A DNA stretch of 45,779 nucleotides, taken from positions 1-45,779 of the forward strand of contig DASSEV010000054.1 in the NCBI GenBank assembly GCA_035695105.1. The letters run 5' to 3'. Shown one piece after another: positions 22,877 through 33,640 of this stretch (its first letter is position 1; each line of letters opens with the position of its first letter). The translations under genes were made by a program, and so were the position numbers. This DNA comes from JAICYJ01 sp035695105. GTDB taxonomy: Bacteria; Actinomycetota; Thermoleophilia; Gaiellales; JAICJC01. Under the pieces are notes generated by a model. The model was not told the DNA's origin. It saw only the letters and a program-made list of their open reading frames with translations, and did no database searches.

Positions 22877-23659
22877 TCAGGCCGTCGTCGCGGCGGCGGC
22901 CGGCTCGGGAACCGGCACGACGTCCGGCATGTGAACGCGCGAGAGGCGCGTCGCGACGTAGATGCCGACCATGTCGAGGAAGCAGTAGCCGCCGGCGATG
23001 CCGCTGGGCGGGTTGCCGAGCGTCGTCACGCCGAGGAAGTCGTGGTGCGCCCACGCCCAGGTGCCGACATGCGTCCCCACCAGCTCCAGGTACGCGGTGA
23101 CCACGAACGCGCCGGCGTAGACCAGAGGAGCGCGGCCGCGCAGGATGAACGCCGCGAGGAACACGAACAGCACCGCGCCCCCCGTGTCCGGGCGCGGGCT
23201 GAGCAGGACGCCCCACGCGGCCCAGAGGCCCCCGACCACCAGCACGGCGCGTGGGAACCAGGCCGCTGCGCGCGTGCCGGCCACCGCCCCGGCGATGGTC
23301 AGGGCGGCCAGGTACACGAGGCCGTGCCCGGGCGGCACGAAGCTGGGTACGTTGTGCAGGCGGTAGGTGTAGAGCCCGAGCAGCGGCGACGCCGAGTACT
23401 CGAGCATCGTCGCCGCCACGATCACCGCCCCCACCTGGTAGCGGACCGATCGCGATTCCCCGCGTAGCAGCCCGATCAGGAGCGCCCACGTGCACAGGCC
23501 GAGGAAGCGCTGGAACCAGATTCCGGCTCCCTCGTCGGCGAGCAGCACCACCACGATCCACACCACCGAGATGGCGCAGACGAGGGCGACTCTCCGGTCG
23601 CTCCGCTCGCGAGCTGCGGCGGGGGCGTGGGAAGCGGCGGCGCGGAGCATCTCCCGCAT
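22877..23659 (-). CDS. Multi-pass membrane protein of unknown function
   Basis: 260 residues from ATG 23659, with seven or eight hydrophobic segments spread over the length. Not assigned to a known family with confidence. Distinct stretches are SPLLGLYTYRLHNVPSFVPPGHGLVYLAA (about 100-125), GTHVGTWAWAHHDFLG (about 200) and NPPSGIAGGYCFLDMVGIY (about 220). The conserved-looking His, Trp and Pro in membrane-proximal turns suggest a cofactor or lipid-like substrate site. The C-terminus is a short Pro/Ala tail. A MITE-like element lies just upstream of its start. The acetyltransferase gene follows after 4 bp. Confidence 0.7.
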   Translation of the reverse strand: MREMLRAAASHAPAAARERSDRRVALVCAISVVWIVVVLLADEGAGIWFQRFLGLCTWALLIGLLRGESRSVRYQVGAVIVAATMLEYSASPLLGLYTYRLHNVPSFVPPGHGLVYLAALTIAGAVAGTRAAAWFPRAVLVVGGLWAAWGVLLSPRPDTGGAVLFVFLAAFILRGRAPLVYAGAFVVTAYLELVGTHVGTWAWAHHDFLGVTTLGNPPSGIAGGYCFLDMVGIYVATRLSRVHMPDVVPVPEPAAAATTA

Positions 23660-23693
23660 TCGTAGCGGACCCCCCGGCGGTTCACAACCCTGA

Positions 23694-23896
23694 CTAGATC
23701 GTTGATTCCATATCGCCGTGCGGTCTGAGCGGTCGGGGGGCAAGCAGCGCAAGGATCGAGGGAGGGCCGATATCGGGAATATCGGCCCGACCGAGGACGC
23801 CGCGATGCGCCGACCCCGACCGCAGCCGTCGAGCCGTAGGCAGCTACACAGCGCCCAGACGTTCAGGCGCGCGGGGATATGGAATCAACGATCTAG
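23694..23896. mobile_element. MITE-like element with 21-bp perfect terminal inverted repeats
   Basis: Positions 23694-23714 and 23876-23896 are exact reverse complements over 21 bp (outer ends CTAGATCGTTGATTCC and its complement). After one mismatch the pairing continues for about 7 more bases. The 203-bp unit encodes no plausible protein. It holds an internal perfect 10-bp hairpin (23764-23773 with 23779-23788, loop CGGGA) whose stem includes CCGATAT. It fills the gap between two divergent genes. No target-site duplication is clear and no transposase is present. The right end CTAG contributes the TA of a TAGGAT -10 hexamer (23894-23899), 7 nt before the M14 peptidase start. Confidence 0.7.
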
Positions 23897-23906
23897 GATC
23901 TCGCGC

Positions 23907-25610
23907 GTGACCGAAGCCGTGTCACCCGTCCCCTACGACCACTGGCCGCGCTACGCCGCGCTGACCGAGCTGCTGCGGAGCTGGGAGCAGCAGCGGCCGC
24001 AGCTGCTGCACGTCGCGTCGATCGGCAGGTCGCACGAGGGCCGGGACATCTGGATCTGCGAGATCACGGACGCGTCGACCGGCCCCGCCCCCGAGAAGCC
24101 GGCGGTCTGGGTGGACGCGAACATCCACGCCACCGAGGTGACCGGCGGCACAGCGGCCCTGCACCTGATCCACCTGCTGATCTCCGGGCACGGAGATGAC
24201 GAGGCCGTCACCCGGGCACTTGCCGGGCGGGCGTTCTACGTCGTCCCCCGGCTCAATCCGGACGGCGTCGAGCTCGCGCTGGCCGACCGGCCCCGCTACG
24301 TCCGCTCCGGCGTGCGGCCGTGGCCGCTGGCCGGCGAGCAGCCCGGCCTGCACATCTCAGACGTCGACGGGGACGGCCGCATCCTGACCATGCGCGTGCC
24401 GGACGAGACCGGGCACTGGATGCCCCACCCCGAGCACCCGCGCCTGATGGTGCCGCGACCGCTCGAGGGCGGCGGCGGGCCGGCCTACCGGCTGCTGGCG
24501 GAGGGCCATCTGGTCGGCTATGACGGCGACATCGTCAAGGTCGCCCCTGAGCTGGCCGGGCTCGACTTCAACCGCAACTTCCCCTACGACTGGCAGCCGC
24601 ACGCCGACCAGGAGGGCGCAGGCGACTACCCGGCGTCGGAGCCGGAGATCCGCGCGGCGGTGCAGGCCATCGTCGACCGGCCGAACATCGCGATGGCGGT
24701 CAGCTACCACACGTTCGGCGCGGTGCACCTGCGCCCGTACGGGGCGCGTCCCGACGACGACTTCCCGCCGGGCGACCTCCGCATCTACACGCGGGTGTCA
24801 GAGGAGGCAACGCGGCGCACGGGCTATCCGAACGCCTCGGTGTATCACCACTTCCAGTACGAGCCGAAGACCTGGATGCGGGGCGCGTTCGACGACTGGA
24901 TCTACGAGCACCTCGGCGTCTTCGGCTGGACGACCGAGTTCTGGAGCCCGATGCGTGCCGCCGGGGTCGACGTGGGGATGCGGTTCATCGACTGGTGGAA
25001 GGACCACCCGCTCGAGGACGACCTGAAGATGCTCGACTGGGCCGACCGCGAGCTGCCGGGCAGCGGCTACGTGGACTGGTACCCGTTCGACCACCCGCAG
25101 CTGGGCCCGGTCGAGATCGGCGGGTGGGACGAGATGTACGCCCTGGGGAACGTGCCGCTCGCTCGCCTGGAGGCCGAGGTCGCGCCGCACTCCGACTGGG
25201 CGGTGTTCCTGGCCCTGGTCACGCCCCGGCTGGAGGTGCGGTCGCTGACGAGCGAGCCGGTCGGCGAGGGCGCCCACCGCATCCGCCTGGTCGTCCAGAA
25301 CACCGGCTGGCTGCCGGCCAACGTGTCGCAGAAGGCGCTCGACCGCAAGGCGGTTCGGCCGATGGAGATCGACCTCGAGCTGCCGGACGGCGTACGCCTG
25401 GCCGCGGGCGAGGCCCACGTCGAAGCGGGCCACCTGGGCGGCCGGCCCGGTGCCGGCAGCATGCTCGGCTGGGGCACCGGCAACGAGCCGAGCACGGAGC
25501 GCACGCGTCTGGAGTGGGTCGTGGAGGCGCCGGACGGCGCGGAGGTCGGCGTCACGGTGCGCCATCCGCGCGCCGGGGTTGCACGTGCACGCGTCCGGTG
25601 CGGGCAGTAG
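23907..25610 (+). CDS. M14-family zinc carboxypeptidase
   Basis: 567 residues from the GTG at 23907. The zinc motif HxxE is H74-A-T-E77 in DANIHATEVTGG. The third ligand His is in SYHTFGAVHLRPYG (about residue 271). Substrate-binding RLNPDGVE and GLDFNRNFPYDW are present, and the catalytic Glu is in GWTTEFWSPM (about 344). About 200 C-terminal residues form a beta-rich domain that may bind cell wall or protein. No signal peptide is seen, so it is probably cytoplasmic or non-classically exported. The frame extends upstream through the MITE but that part is unlikely to be translated. A leaderless-type TAGGAT lies 7 nt upstream, straddling the MITE end. Confidence 0.88.
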   Translation: MTEAVSPVPYDHWPRYAALTELLRSWEQQRPQLLHVASIGRSHEGRDIWICEITDASTGPAPEKPAVWVDANIHATEVTGGTAALHLIHLLISGHGDDEAVTRALAGRAFYVVPRLNPDGVELALADRPRYVRSGVRPWPLAGEQPGLHISDVDGDGRILTMRVPDETGHWMPHPEHPRLMVPRPLEGGGGPAYRLLAEGHLVGYDGDIVKVAPELAGLDFNRNFPYDWQPHADQEGAGDYPASEPEIRAAVQAIVDRPNIAMAVSYHTFGAVHLRPYGARPDDDFPPGDLRIYTRVSEEATRRTGYPNASVYHHFQYEPKTWMRGAFDDWIYEHLGVFGWTTEFWSPMRAAGVDVGMRFIDWWKDHPLEDDLKMLDWADRELPGSGYVDWYPFDHPQLGPVEIGGWDEMYALGNVPLARLEAEVAPHSDWAVFLALVTPRLEVRSLTSEPVGEGAHRIRLVVQNTGWLPANVSQKALDRKAVRPMEIDLELPDGVRLAAGEAHVEAGHLGGRPGAGSMLGWGTGNEPSTERTRLEWVVEAPDGAEVGVTVRHPRAGVARARVRCGQ

Positions 25611-25623
25611 TCCGCCCGCACCG
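25596..25623. terminator. Bidirectional terminator between the M14 peptidase gene and lon
   Basis: A perfect 10-bp stem (CGGTGCGGGC / GCCCGCACCG) with an 8-nt loop that contains the M14 stop codon region, between two convergent genes 25 bp apart. No U-tract. It could serve both strands. Confidence 0.6.
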
Positions 25624-25635
25624 AACGCGCTGAGA

Positions 25636-27924
<2,289 letters not shown>

Positions 27925-27931
27925 GGTTTGG

Positions 27932-27982
27932 AGTGTACCTCGACATTTGAGGTTTTCAAATATCGTGCTTTGCGACTATTAT
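27932..27982. promoter_or_regulatory. lon/marR divergent promoters with shared palindrome
   Basis: Minus strand: TTGAAA (27959-27954), 16-bp spacer, TACACT (27937-27932), 7 nt, lon ATG. Plus strand: TTTTCA (27953-27958), 18-bp spacer, TATTAT (27977-27982), 6 nt, marR ATG. ATTTGAGGTTTTCAAAT (27945-27961), a 6-bp-armed inverted repeat, covers both -35 regions and looks like a MarR-type operator. Confidence 0.6.
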
Positions 27983-27988
27983 GGTCAC

Positions 27989-28408
27989 ATGAGCAATGAC
28001 GCAAGCGAAGCCTGGAGCCTGCTCTTCCGGCTGTTCGTGTCCCAGCGCGGCCGCGTACCGCAGGTCGCTGCCGAGTTCGAGCTGTCCCCCATGCAGGCGC
28101 ACGTGCTGCGGCTGCTGGAGCCCGGGCAGCCGGTTCCGATGCGCTCGCTCGCGCGCAAGCTGTGCTGCGACGCGTCCAACGTGACCGGCATCGTCGACCG
28201 CCTCGAGGAGCGCGGGCTCGTCCAGCGGATCGCCGCGCCCGCCGACCGACGGGTGCGCATGCTGGTCGTCACCGACCAGGGCCTGGTCATGCGCAAGCGC
28301 ATCCTCCGGCGGCTGTCGCAGGCGCCGGAGCCGATCGCACGGCTCTCGGAGCAGGACCAGCGCGCCCTGCGCGAGATCCTCTCGCGGGCGCTGGAGCACC
28401 AGGCGTGA
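27989..28408 (+). CDS. MarR-family transcriptional regulator
   Basis: 139-residue winged-helix dimeric regulator. The domain shows LSPMQAHVLRLLEPGQPVPMRSLARKLCCDASNVTGIVDRLEERGLVQRIAAPADRRVRMLVVTDQG, with recognition helix DASNVTGIVDRLEERGLV (about 60-77) and wing (D-R-R-V-R). The ATG at 27989 is preceded at 6 nt by TATTAT, a leaderless-type promoter; the longer frame runs back through the promoter and is not used. Its stop shares GTGA with the ABC exporter start, so the pair forms an operon in which the regulator probably controls its own exporter, and possibly lon through the shared palindrome. The ligand is unknown; two adjacent Cys (KLCCDAS) at the recognition-helix base could be redox-sensitive. 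Confidence 0.92.
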   Translation: MSNDASEAWSLLFRLFVSQRGRVPQVAAEFELSPMQAHVLRLLEPGQPVPMRSLARKLCCDASNVTGIVDRLEERGLVQRIAAPADRRVRMLVVTDQGLVMRKRILRRLSQAPEPIARLSEQDQRALREILSRALEHQA

Positions 28409-30168
28409 TCGCTCCCCTGACGCGCCGCATCATGGCGCTCTTCCGCCCCTACCGCACGCGGCTGGCGGGCGTGCTGGCGATGATCGCGATCTCGGCCGGC
28501 ATCAGCCTGATCTCACCCTTCCTGCTCCGCGACCTGCTGGACAACGTGCTCAGCAAGGGCCAGAACCTGGACACGACCCGGCTCGCCGTGCTCGTCGGCG
28601 GCATGGTGGCGATCCCGATCATCACCGGCGCCATCGGCGTCGCGCAGACGTGGCAGTCCAACCTGATCGGCCAGCAGGTGATGCACGACCTGCGCGCCTC
28701 GGTCTACTCCCACCTGCAGCGACTGTCGCTGGCCTTCTTCACGCGGACGCGCACGGGAGAAGTGCAGTCGCGGATCGCGAACGACATCGGCGGCGTCCAG
28801 ACAGTGGTGACGACGACCGCCACGTCGATCGTCTCCAACGTGACGACGGTGCTGGCGACGACCGTGGCGATGGCGCTGCTCGACTGGCAGCTGACGATCG
28901 CGTCGTTCGCGATCCTGCCGCTGTTCGTCTGGATGACGCGCCGGGTCGGTCGTGTGCGGAAGGCGCTCGCGACCACCATGCAGGGGTCGCTGGCCGACAT
29001 CTCGACCCTGGTCGAGGAGTCGCTGTCGGTGTCGGGGGTGCTGCTCGCAAAGACGATGGGCCAGACCGGCGACCTCACCGACCGCTTCACGGACGAGAGC
29101 CGCAGGCTGGCCGACCTCGAGCTCCGGCAGCGCATGGCCGGCCGCTGGATGATGGCCACCGTTCAGGCGACGTTCGCGATCATGCCGGCGCTGATGTACG
29201 GAATCGCGGGCGTGACGATGGCGCGCGGCAACGGGGCGATCTCGATCGGCACCTTGGTGGCGTTCACCACCCTGCAGACGCGGCTGCTGTTCCCGATCGG
29301 CTCGCTGCTGAACGTCCAGGCCGACCTGCAGACGTCGACGGCACTGTTCGAGCGCGTGTTCGAATACCTCGACCTGCCGGTGGAGATCGAGGAGCCGGCG
29401 GACCCGGTGCTGTTCGATCCGGCGCACGCGCCCGGGCGCGTCGAGTTCCGCGACGTCGGCTTCCGGTACGAGGACGTGGGCCGGCCGACGCTGCAGGACA
29501 TCAGCTTCACGGCGCCGGCCGGCAGCCGGGTGGCGGTGGTCGGGGAGACCGGTTCGGGCAAGACCACGCTCGGCTACCTGACCGCCCGCCTCTACGACGT
29601 CACCGAGGGCGCGGTGCTGATCGACGGCGTGGACATCCGCGACCTCTGCTTCGACGACCTGCGGGCGACCGTGGGCGTCGTCTCGCAGGAGACCTACCTC
29701 TTTCACGGCACGGTGCGGGACAACCTGCGGTTCGCCAAGCCCACGGCCACCGACGAGGAGCTCGAGCAGGCGGCGCGGGCGGCGCAGATCCATGAGCACC
29801 TCGCGTCGCTGCCGGACGGCTACGACACGGTCGTCGGCGAGCGCGGCTACCGCTTCTCCGGCGGGGAGAAGCAGCGCCTCGCCATCGCGCGGGCAATCCT
29901 GCGCGACGCGCCGGTGATGGTGCTCGACGAGGCGACGAGCGCGCTCGACGTCGAGACCGAGCGCGCGGTTCAGGAGGCGCTCGAGCAGCTCTCGCGCGGC
30001 CGCACCACCATCACGATCGCCCACCGGCTGTCGACCATCCGCGACTCCGACCAGATCCTGGTCCTGGACGAGGGCAGGATCGTCGAGCGCGGCACGCATG
30101 ACGAGCTGGTCGCGATGGGCGGCCGCTACGCGGCGCTGGTCGAGCGCGACGCCGTCGTCGGCGTCTAG
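28405..30168 (+). CDS. ABC exporter, fused membrane and ATPase domains
   Basis: 587-residue half-transporter of the MsbA/LmrA type. Six transmembrane helices span about 15-310, with the coupling region between. The nucleotide-binding domain has Walker A GETGSGKTTLG (about 383), Q-loop VVSQETYLF, signature FSGGEKQRLAIARAI (about 489), Walker B VMVLDEATSALD (about 511) and H-loop IAHRLST. It should act as a homodimer exporting a lipid or drug-like molecule. The GTG at 28405 overlaps the marR stop on GTGA, making co-regulation by that repressor likely. Confidence 0.93.
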   Translation: MIAPLTRRIMALFRPYRTRLAGVLAMIAISAGISLISPFLLRDLLDNVLSKGQNLDTTRLAVLVGGMVAIPIITGAIGVAQTWQSNLIGQQVMHDLRASVYSHLQRLSLAFFTRTRTGEVQSRIANDIGGVQTVVTTTATSIVSNVTTVLATTVAMALLDWQLTIASFAILPLFVWMTRRVGRVRKALATTMQGSLADISTLVEESLSVSGVLLAKTMGQTGDLTDRFTDESRRLADLELRQRMAGRWMMATVQATFAIMPALMYGIAGVTMARGNGAISIGTLVAFTTLQTRLLFPIGSLLNVQADLQTSTALFERVFEYLDLPVEIEEPADPVLFDPAHAPGRVEFRDVGFRYEDVGRPTLQDISFTAPAGSRVAVVGETGSGKTTLGYLTARLYDVTEGAVLIDGVDIRDLCFDDLRATVGVVSQETYLFHGTVRDNLRFAKPTATDEELEQAARAAQIHEHLASLPDGYDTVVGERGYRFSGGEKQRLAIARAILRDAPVMVLDEATSALDVETERAVQEALEQLSRGRTTITIAHRLSTIRDSDQILVLDEGRIVERGTHDELVAMGGRYAALVERDAVVGV

Positions 30169-30204
30169 ATGCCCTCACCCGGTCTACACTTTGGATCCAA
30201 ACCC

Positions 30205-30915
30205 ATGGCCGACCGTTCGTACCGCACCGCCGACCCCTATCGCGACACCGACGTGATCGACGCGCGTGGGCCGCGGGCCAACCAGCTCGTGGTCGGCCTG
30301 GTCTCGCTGGTCGGGGTGGCGACCGGTCTGTGGTGGCTGCTGGCCCTGGTGGCGCTGCAGCTGGCGCTCGGCCTGACGCTGGGCCGGCGCTGGTGCCTGG
30401 CCTGCGTCGCCTACTTCGAGCTGATCCAGCCGCGGACGGGCGAGGGGCCGCTCGAGGACGCCCGGCCGCCGCGGTTCGCAAACGCGATGGGCGTCGTCGT
30501 GCTCGGCGCGGCGAGCGTCGCATACCTGGCGGGCGCGGAGCTCGTGGGTGCGGTGCTCGGACTGCTCGTTGCGGCGCTGGCGCTGCTCTCGGCCTTCACG
30601 GGGTTCTGCACTGGGTGCCAGATCTACAAGGTCTACGCGCGGCTGCGCGGGCTGGGCCGGGGGCACGGGCACATCGAGCGCGTCGAGCCGGCGGACTTCG
30701 GCGGCGACCTGGGAGAGAACACGGTGGTGCAGTTCACGCACCCGCTGTGCTCGGACTGCCACCGGCTGGAGCGCGAGCTGCGCGAGAGCGGCCGGCGTGT
30801 GGTGGCGGTCGACGTACGGCGGAGCCCGGAGCTGGCGCGCAAGTACGGGGTCGGCGTGGTGCCGACCGCCGTGGCGGTCGACGGCAGCGGCCGCGTGCTG
30901 GCCCGCCTCGCCTGA
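30205..30915 (+). CDS. DUF4395 membrane domain fused to a thioredoxin-like domain
   Basis: 236 residues from ATG 30205; an ATG at 30169 directly after the exporter stop is an alternative. The N-terminal about 150 residues match DUF4395: DARGPRANQ entry, about four hydrophobic helices, a WCLACVAYFELIQPRTGEGPLEDARPPRFANAMG block, and the family end GFCTGCQIYKVYARL. The C-terminal about 75 residues are a thioredoxin-like fold: VVQFTHPLCSDCHRLERELRESGRRVVAVDVRRSPELARKYGVGVVPTAVAVDGSGRVLARLA with CSDC as active site and a cis-Pro (VVPT). Three CxxC pairs (CLAC, CTGC, CSDC) could relay electrons across or at the membrane. The partners are usually separate genes; the fusion supports a joint redox role. 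Target unknown. Confidence 0.75.
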   Translation: MADRSYRTADPYRDTDVIDARGPRANQLVVGLVSLVGVATGLWWLLALVALQLALGLTLGRRWCLACVAYFELIQPRTGEGPLEDARPPRFANAMGVVVLGAASVAYLAGAELVGAVLGLLVAALALLSAFTGFCTGCQIYKVYARLRGLGRGHGHIERVEPADFGGDLGENTVVQFTHPLCSDCHRLERELRESGRRVVAVDVRRSPELARKYGVGVVPTAVAVDGSGRVLARLA

Positions 30916-31041
30916 GCCCAACGATGGCGCTCGGCCGGCCGGCCGTTTCAAGGCATGGGGTGGGCCGTCGCGACCGAACTGACGCTGGATCGTGTGCTAT
31001 CGCTGCCGCCACGTGACGTGTCCGCGCGGTGCGCCGGCAGG

Positions 31042-31047
31042 TACAGT
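31042..31047 (+). promoter_or_regulatory. cbs -10 element, near-leaderless
   Basis: TACAGT is followed by 8 nt and the cbs ATG at 31056. No ribosome-binding site is seen. The rest of the 140-bp gap after the redox-fusion gene has a GGCCGGCCGGCC stretch but no other signal. Confidence 0.4.
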
Positions 31048-31055
31048 TCGCGCCG

Positions 31056-32453
31056 ATGCCGCGCGACTATCCGACCGTCCTCGACCTCGTCGGCAACACA
31101 CCGGTCGTGCGTCTGCAGCGCATCACCCAGGGGCTGCAGCCGACCATCCTCGCCAAGCTCGAGTACCTGAACCCGGGCGGCTCGGTCAAGGACCGCATCG
31201 GCCTGCGCATGATCGAGGCCGCCGAGCGCGAGGGCAAGCTGCGGCCCGGCGGCACCATCGTCGAGCCCACCTCGGGCAACACCGGCGTCGGGCTCGCCAT
31301 CGCGGCCGCCATCCGCGGGTACCGCTGCATCTTCGTGATGCCGGACAAGATGAGCCAGGAGAAGATCTCGCTGCTGCGCGCCTACGGCGCCGAGGTCGTG
31401 ATCTGCCCGACCGCCGTCGAGCCGGAGTCGCCGGAGAGCTACTACAGCGTCTCCGATCGCCTGGCCGAGGAGATCCCGGGCGGCTTCAAGCCCAACCAGT
31501 ACGCCAACATGGCGAACCCGCAGGCGCACTACGAGACCACCGGCCCGGAGATCTGGGAGCAGACCGGCGGTGAGCTGGACGCCGTCGTGATCTCGCTCGG
31601 CACCGGCGGCACGGTGTCGGGCGTCGCCCGCTACCTCAAGGAGCAGAAGCCCGACCTGGTCGTCGTCGGCGCGGACCCGGAGGGCTCCATCTACTCCCAG
31701 CCCGACGACGTCCACCCCTACATGGTCGAGGGCATCGGCGAGGACTTCTATCCGGCCACCATGGATCTGTCGCTGATCGACGAGTACGTGACCGTCAGCG
31801 ACCGCGACTCGTTCGTGACCGCCCGCCGGATGGCGCGCGAGGAGGGCCTGCTCGTCGGCGGCTCGGGCGGCACGGCCGTGTGGGCCACGCTCGAGACCGC
31901 CCGGAAGTACGGCCCCGATGCCACCATCCTGACGATCATCCCCGACGGCGGCCGCGCCTACCTCTCCAAGTTCTACGACGACAACTACATGCTCGAGTAT
32001 GGCTTCCTCGAGCGAACGGCGCCGTCACCGACCGTGGAGGAGGTGCTGCACCACGCCCGCCGGGAGCACACCGACCTGCCCGAGCTGGTCACCATCGAGG
32101 CCAGCCACAAGGTGGGCGAGGCGATCGACCTGATGCAGCGCTACTCGATCTCGCAGCTGCCCGTCGTCCGCGCGAGCCCCGCGGAGTCGCTGTCCGACGT
32201 GGTCGGCTCGCTCCACGAGCGCGGCCTGCTCGACCGCGTGTTCAAGAACCCAGATGCGCTGAACGAGGGCGTCGCGCAGGCCATGCAGCCGCCGCTGCAC
32301 GTCATCGACGCCACGGAGTCCGTCGACCGCGTGTTCGCCGACCTGACGGCCGGCAGCCCGGCGGTGGTGGTCGCACAGAACGGACGCCCGTCGGGCATGC
32401 TGACGCGCTCCGACCTGCTCGAGTACCTGGCCGACCGGCGCTCCGGCGTGTGA
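31056..32453 (+). CDS. cbs: Cystathionine beta-synthase
   Basis: 465-residue PLP enzyme joining serine (or O-acetylserine) with homocysteine to cystathionine, the first step of reverse transsulfuration. The PLP lysine is K45 in NPGGSVKDRIG. The cofactor phosphate and substrate loops are TSGNTGVGLA (about 73) and SLGTGGTVSGVARYLK (about 179). After residue 330 two CBS domains follow (EASHKVGEAIDLMQRYSISQLPVV and HVIDATESVDRVFADL...VVVAQNGRPSGMLTRSDLLEYL), the usual regulatory module of this enzyme. That distinguishes it from plain cysteine synthase. Its stop shares GTGA with the YcaQ-type gene. With metB downstream the locus can run transsulfuration in both directions. Confidence 0.93.
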   Translation: MPRDYPTVLDLVGNTPVVRLQRITQGLQPTILAKLEYLNPGGSVKDRIGLRMIEAAEREGKLRPGGTIVEPTSGNTGVGLAIAAAIRGYRCIFVMPDKMSQEKISLLRAYGAEVVICPTAVEPESPESYYSVSDRLAEEIPGGFKPNQYANMANPQAHYETTGPEIWEQTGGELDAVVISLGTGGTVSGVARYLKEQKPDLVVVGADPEGSIYSQPDDVHPYMVEGIGEDFYPATMDLSLIDEYVTVSDRDSFVTARRMAREEGLLVGGSGGTAVWATLETARKYGPDATILTIIPDGGRAYLSKFYDDNYMLEYGFLERTAPSPTVEEVLHHARREHTDLPELVTIEASHKVGEAIDLMQRYSISQLPVVRASPAESLSDVVGSLHERGLLDRVFKNPDALNEGVAQAMQPPLHVIDATESVDRVFADLTAGSPAVVVAQNGRPSGMLTRSDLLEYLADRRSGV

Positions 32454-33604
32454 CCGCCCCGATCACGATCGCCGAGGTGCGGCATCGCGCCGTTGCCGCC
32501 CAGGGCTACGCGTCCCGCACCCGCCGGGGTCGTGCCGCGGAGGTCGAGGAGGCGATCGACCGACTGGGCTGCGTGCAGCTCGACTCGATCTCGGCCGTGG
32601 AGCGAAGCCACCGCATTACGATCGCCGGCCGCGTCGGCGCCTACCCGCGCGGCACGGTCTCGAAGCTGCTCGGGGCGGGCCGGGTCTTCGAGTACTGGGC
32701 GCACGAGGCGTGCCTGATCCCCGCACGCGACTGGCCGGTCTGGCGGCGACGGATGGAGGCTCGCCGCGCGCACCACTGGTACGGGCCGGTGATCGACTCC
32801 GACCCCGCGCTCGCCGAGCGGGTGCTCGAGGAGATCCGTGAGCGAGGGCCGCTCGGCTCGCGGCACTTCGAGGGAGCCGGCAGCGGCGGCATGTGGAACT
32901 GGAAGCCGGCCAAGCGGATGCTCGACGCGCTGTGGACGGCCGGGATGCTCGTGATCCGCGGCCGGGTGAACTTCCAGCGGCTGTACGACCTGCCCGAGCG
33001 CGTGCTGCCGGCGGCGCTGCTCGAGGCACCGGTGCCGACCGAGGCCGAGTACCTACGGGCGCTGGCGCTGCGGGCGGTTCGCGCACGCGGCGTGCTCACC
33101 GAGTACGGCATCGTCGAGCACAACCGACTGCGCGGCGGCACGGCGCGGATCCGGCCACATGTCGACGCGCTCGTGGCCGAGGGGCTGCTCGTGCGCCGCC
33201 GGGTCGAGGACGGCGGGGCGGATGTGCTGCTTCCGGCGGGCGATCCGCCGGCCGGGTCGACCGCAGCCGTCCTGCTCTCGCCGTTCGACAACCTGCTCTG
33301 GGACCGGCCGTTCGCCGAGCGGGCGCTCGGGTTCAGCCACCTGATCGAGGTCTACAAGCGGGAACACGAGCGGCGATACGGCTACTACGTGCTGCCGTAC
33401 CTGCTGGGCGACCGGCTGGTGGCCCGCCTCGACATCCGCAGCGACCGCGCGGCGGGGACGCTGCGCGTGCTGGCGACCCATCCGGAGCCGCGGGTTCGCT
33501 GGGGGAAGCGGCACGAGGAGGGGCTGGAGAAGGCGCTTGCGAGGCTGGCGGCCACCGCCGGGCTCGAAGCTGTGCAGCGCGAGGGGCCGACCGCAAGATC
33601 GTGA
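32450..33604 (+). CDS. YcaQ-type DNA glycosylase (interstrand crosslink unhooking family)
   Basis: 384-residue winged-helix (HTH_42) protein of the family of E. coli YcaQ/AlkX and Streptomyces AlkZ, which excise N7-alkylguanine and unhook DNA crosslinks. The catalytic motif of the YcaQ branch, Q-x-D, is seen as Q43-L-D45 in LGCVQLDSISAVERSHRI; the AlkZ self-resistance branch has QxQ instead. The EYWAHEACLIP and LLSPFDNLLWDR blocks are family hallmarks. The GTG at 32450 overlaps the cbs stop on GTGA, so it is translated with an unrelated metabolic gene. This is the second alkylation-repair glycosylase in the window, after tag. Confidence 0.88.
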   Translation: MTAPITIAEVRHRAVAAQGYASRTRRGRAAEVEEAIDRLGCVQLDSISAVERSHRITIAGRVGAYPRGTVSKLLGAGRVFEYWAHEACLIPARDWPVWRRRMEARRAHHWYGPVIDSDPALAERVLEEIRERGPLGSRHFEGAGSGGMWNWKPAKRMLDALWTAGMLVIRGRVNFQRLYDLPERVLPAALLEAPVPTEAEYLRALALRAVRARGVLTEYGIVEHNRLRGGTARIRPHVDALVAEGLLVRRRVEDGGADVLLPAGDPPAGSTAAVLLSPFDNLLWDRPFAERALGFSHLIEVYKREHERRYGYYVLPYLLGDRLVARLDIRSDRAAGTLRVLATHPEPRVRWGKRHEEGLEKALARLAATAGLEAVQREGPTARS

Positions 33605-33628
33605 CAGCGCTCGGCCTGCCCGCCGCCG

Positions 33629-33634
33629 TACCTT
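33629..33634 (+). promoter_or_regulatory. -10 element of the beta-propeller gene, leaderless type
   Basis: TACCTT is followed by six bases and the GTG start at 33641. No ribosome-binding site is present. Confidence 0.4.
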
Positions 33635-33640
33635 GGCGGC

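Noticed and set aside
23691..23899. Target-site duplication around the MITE-like element
   Set aside because: TGA on the left and GAT on the right do not match; no convincing direct repeat flanks the inverted repeats, so insertion cannot be proven from this copy alone.
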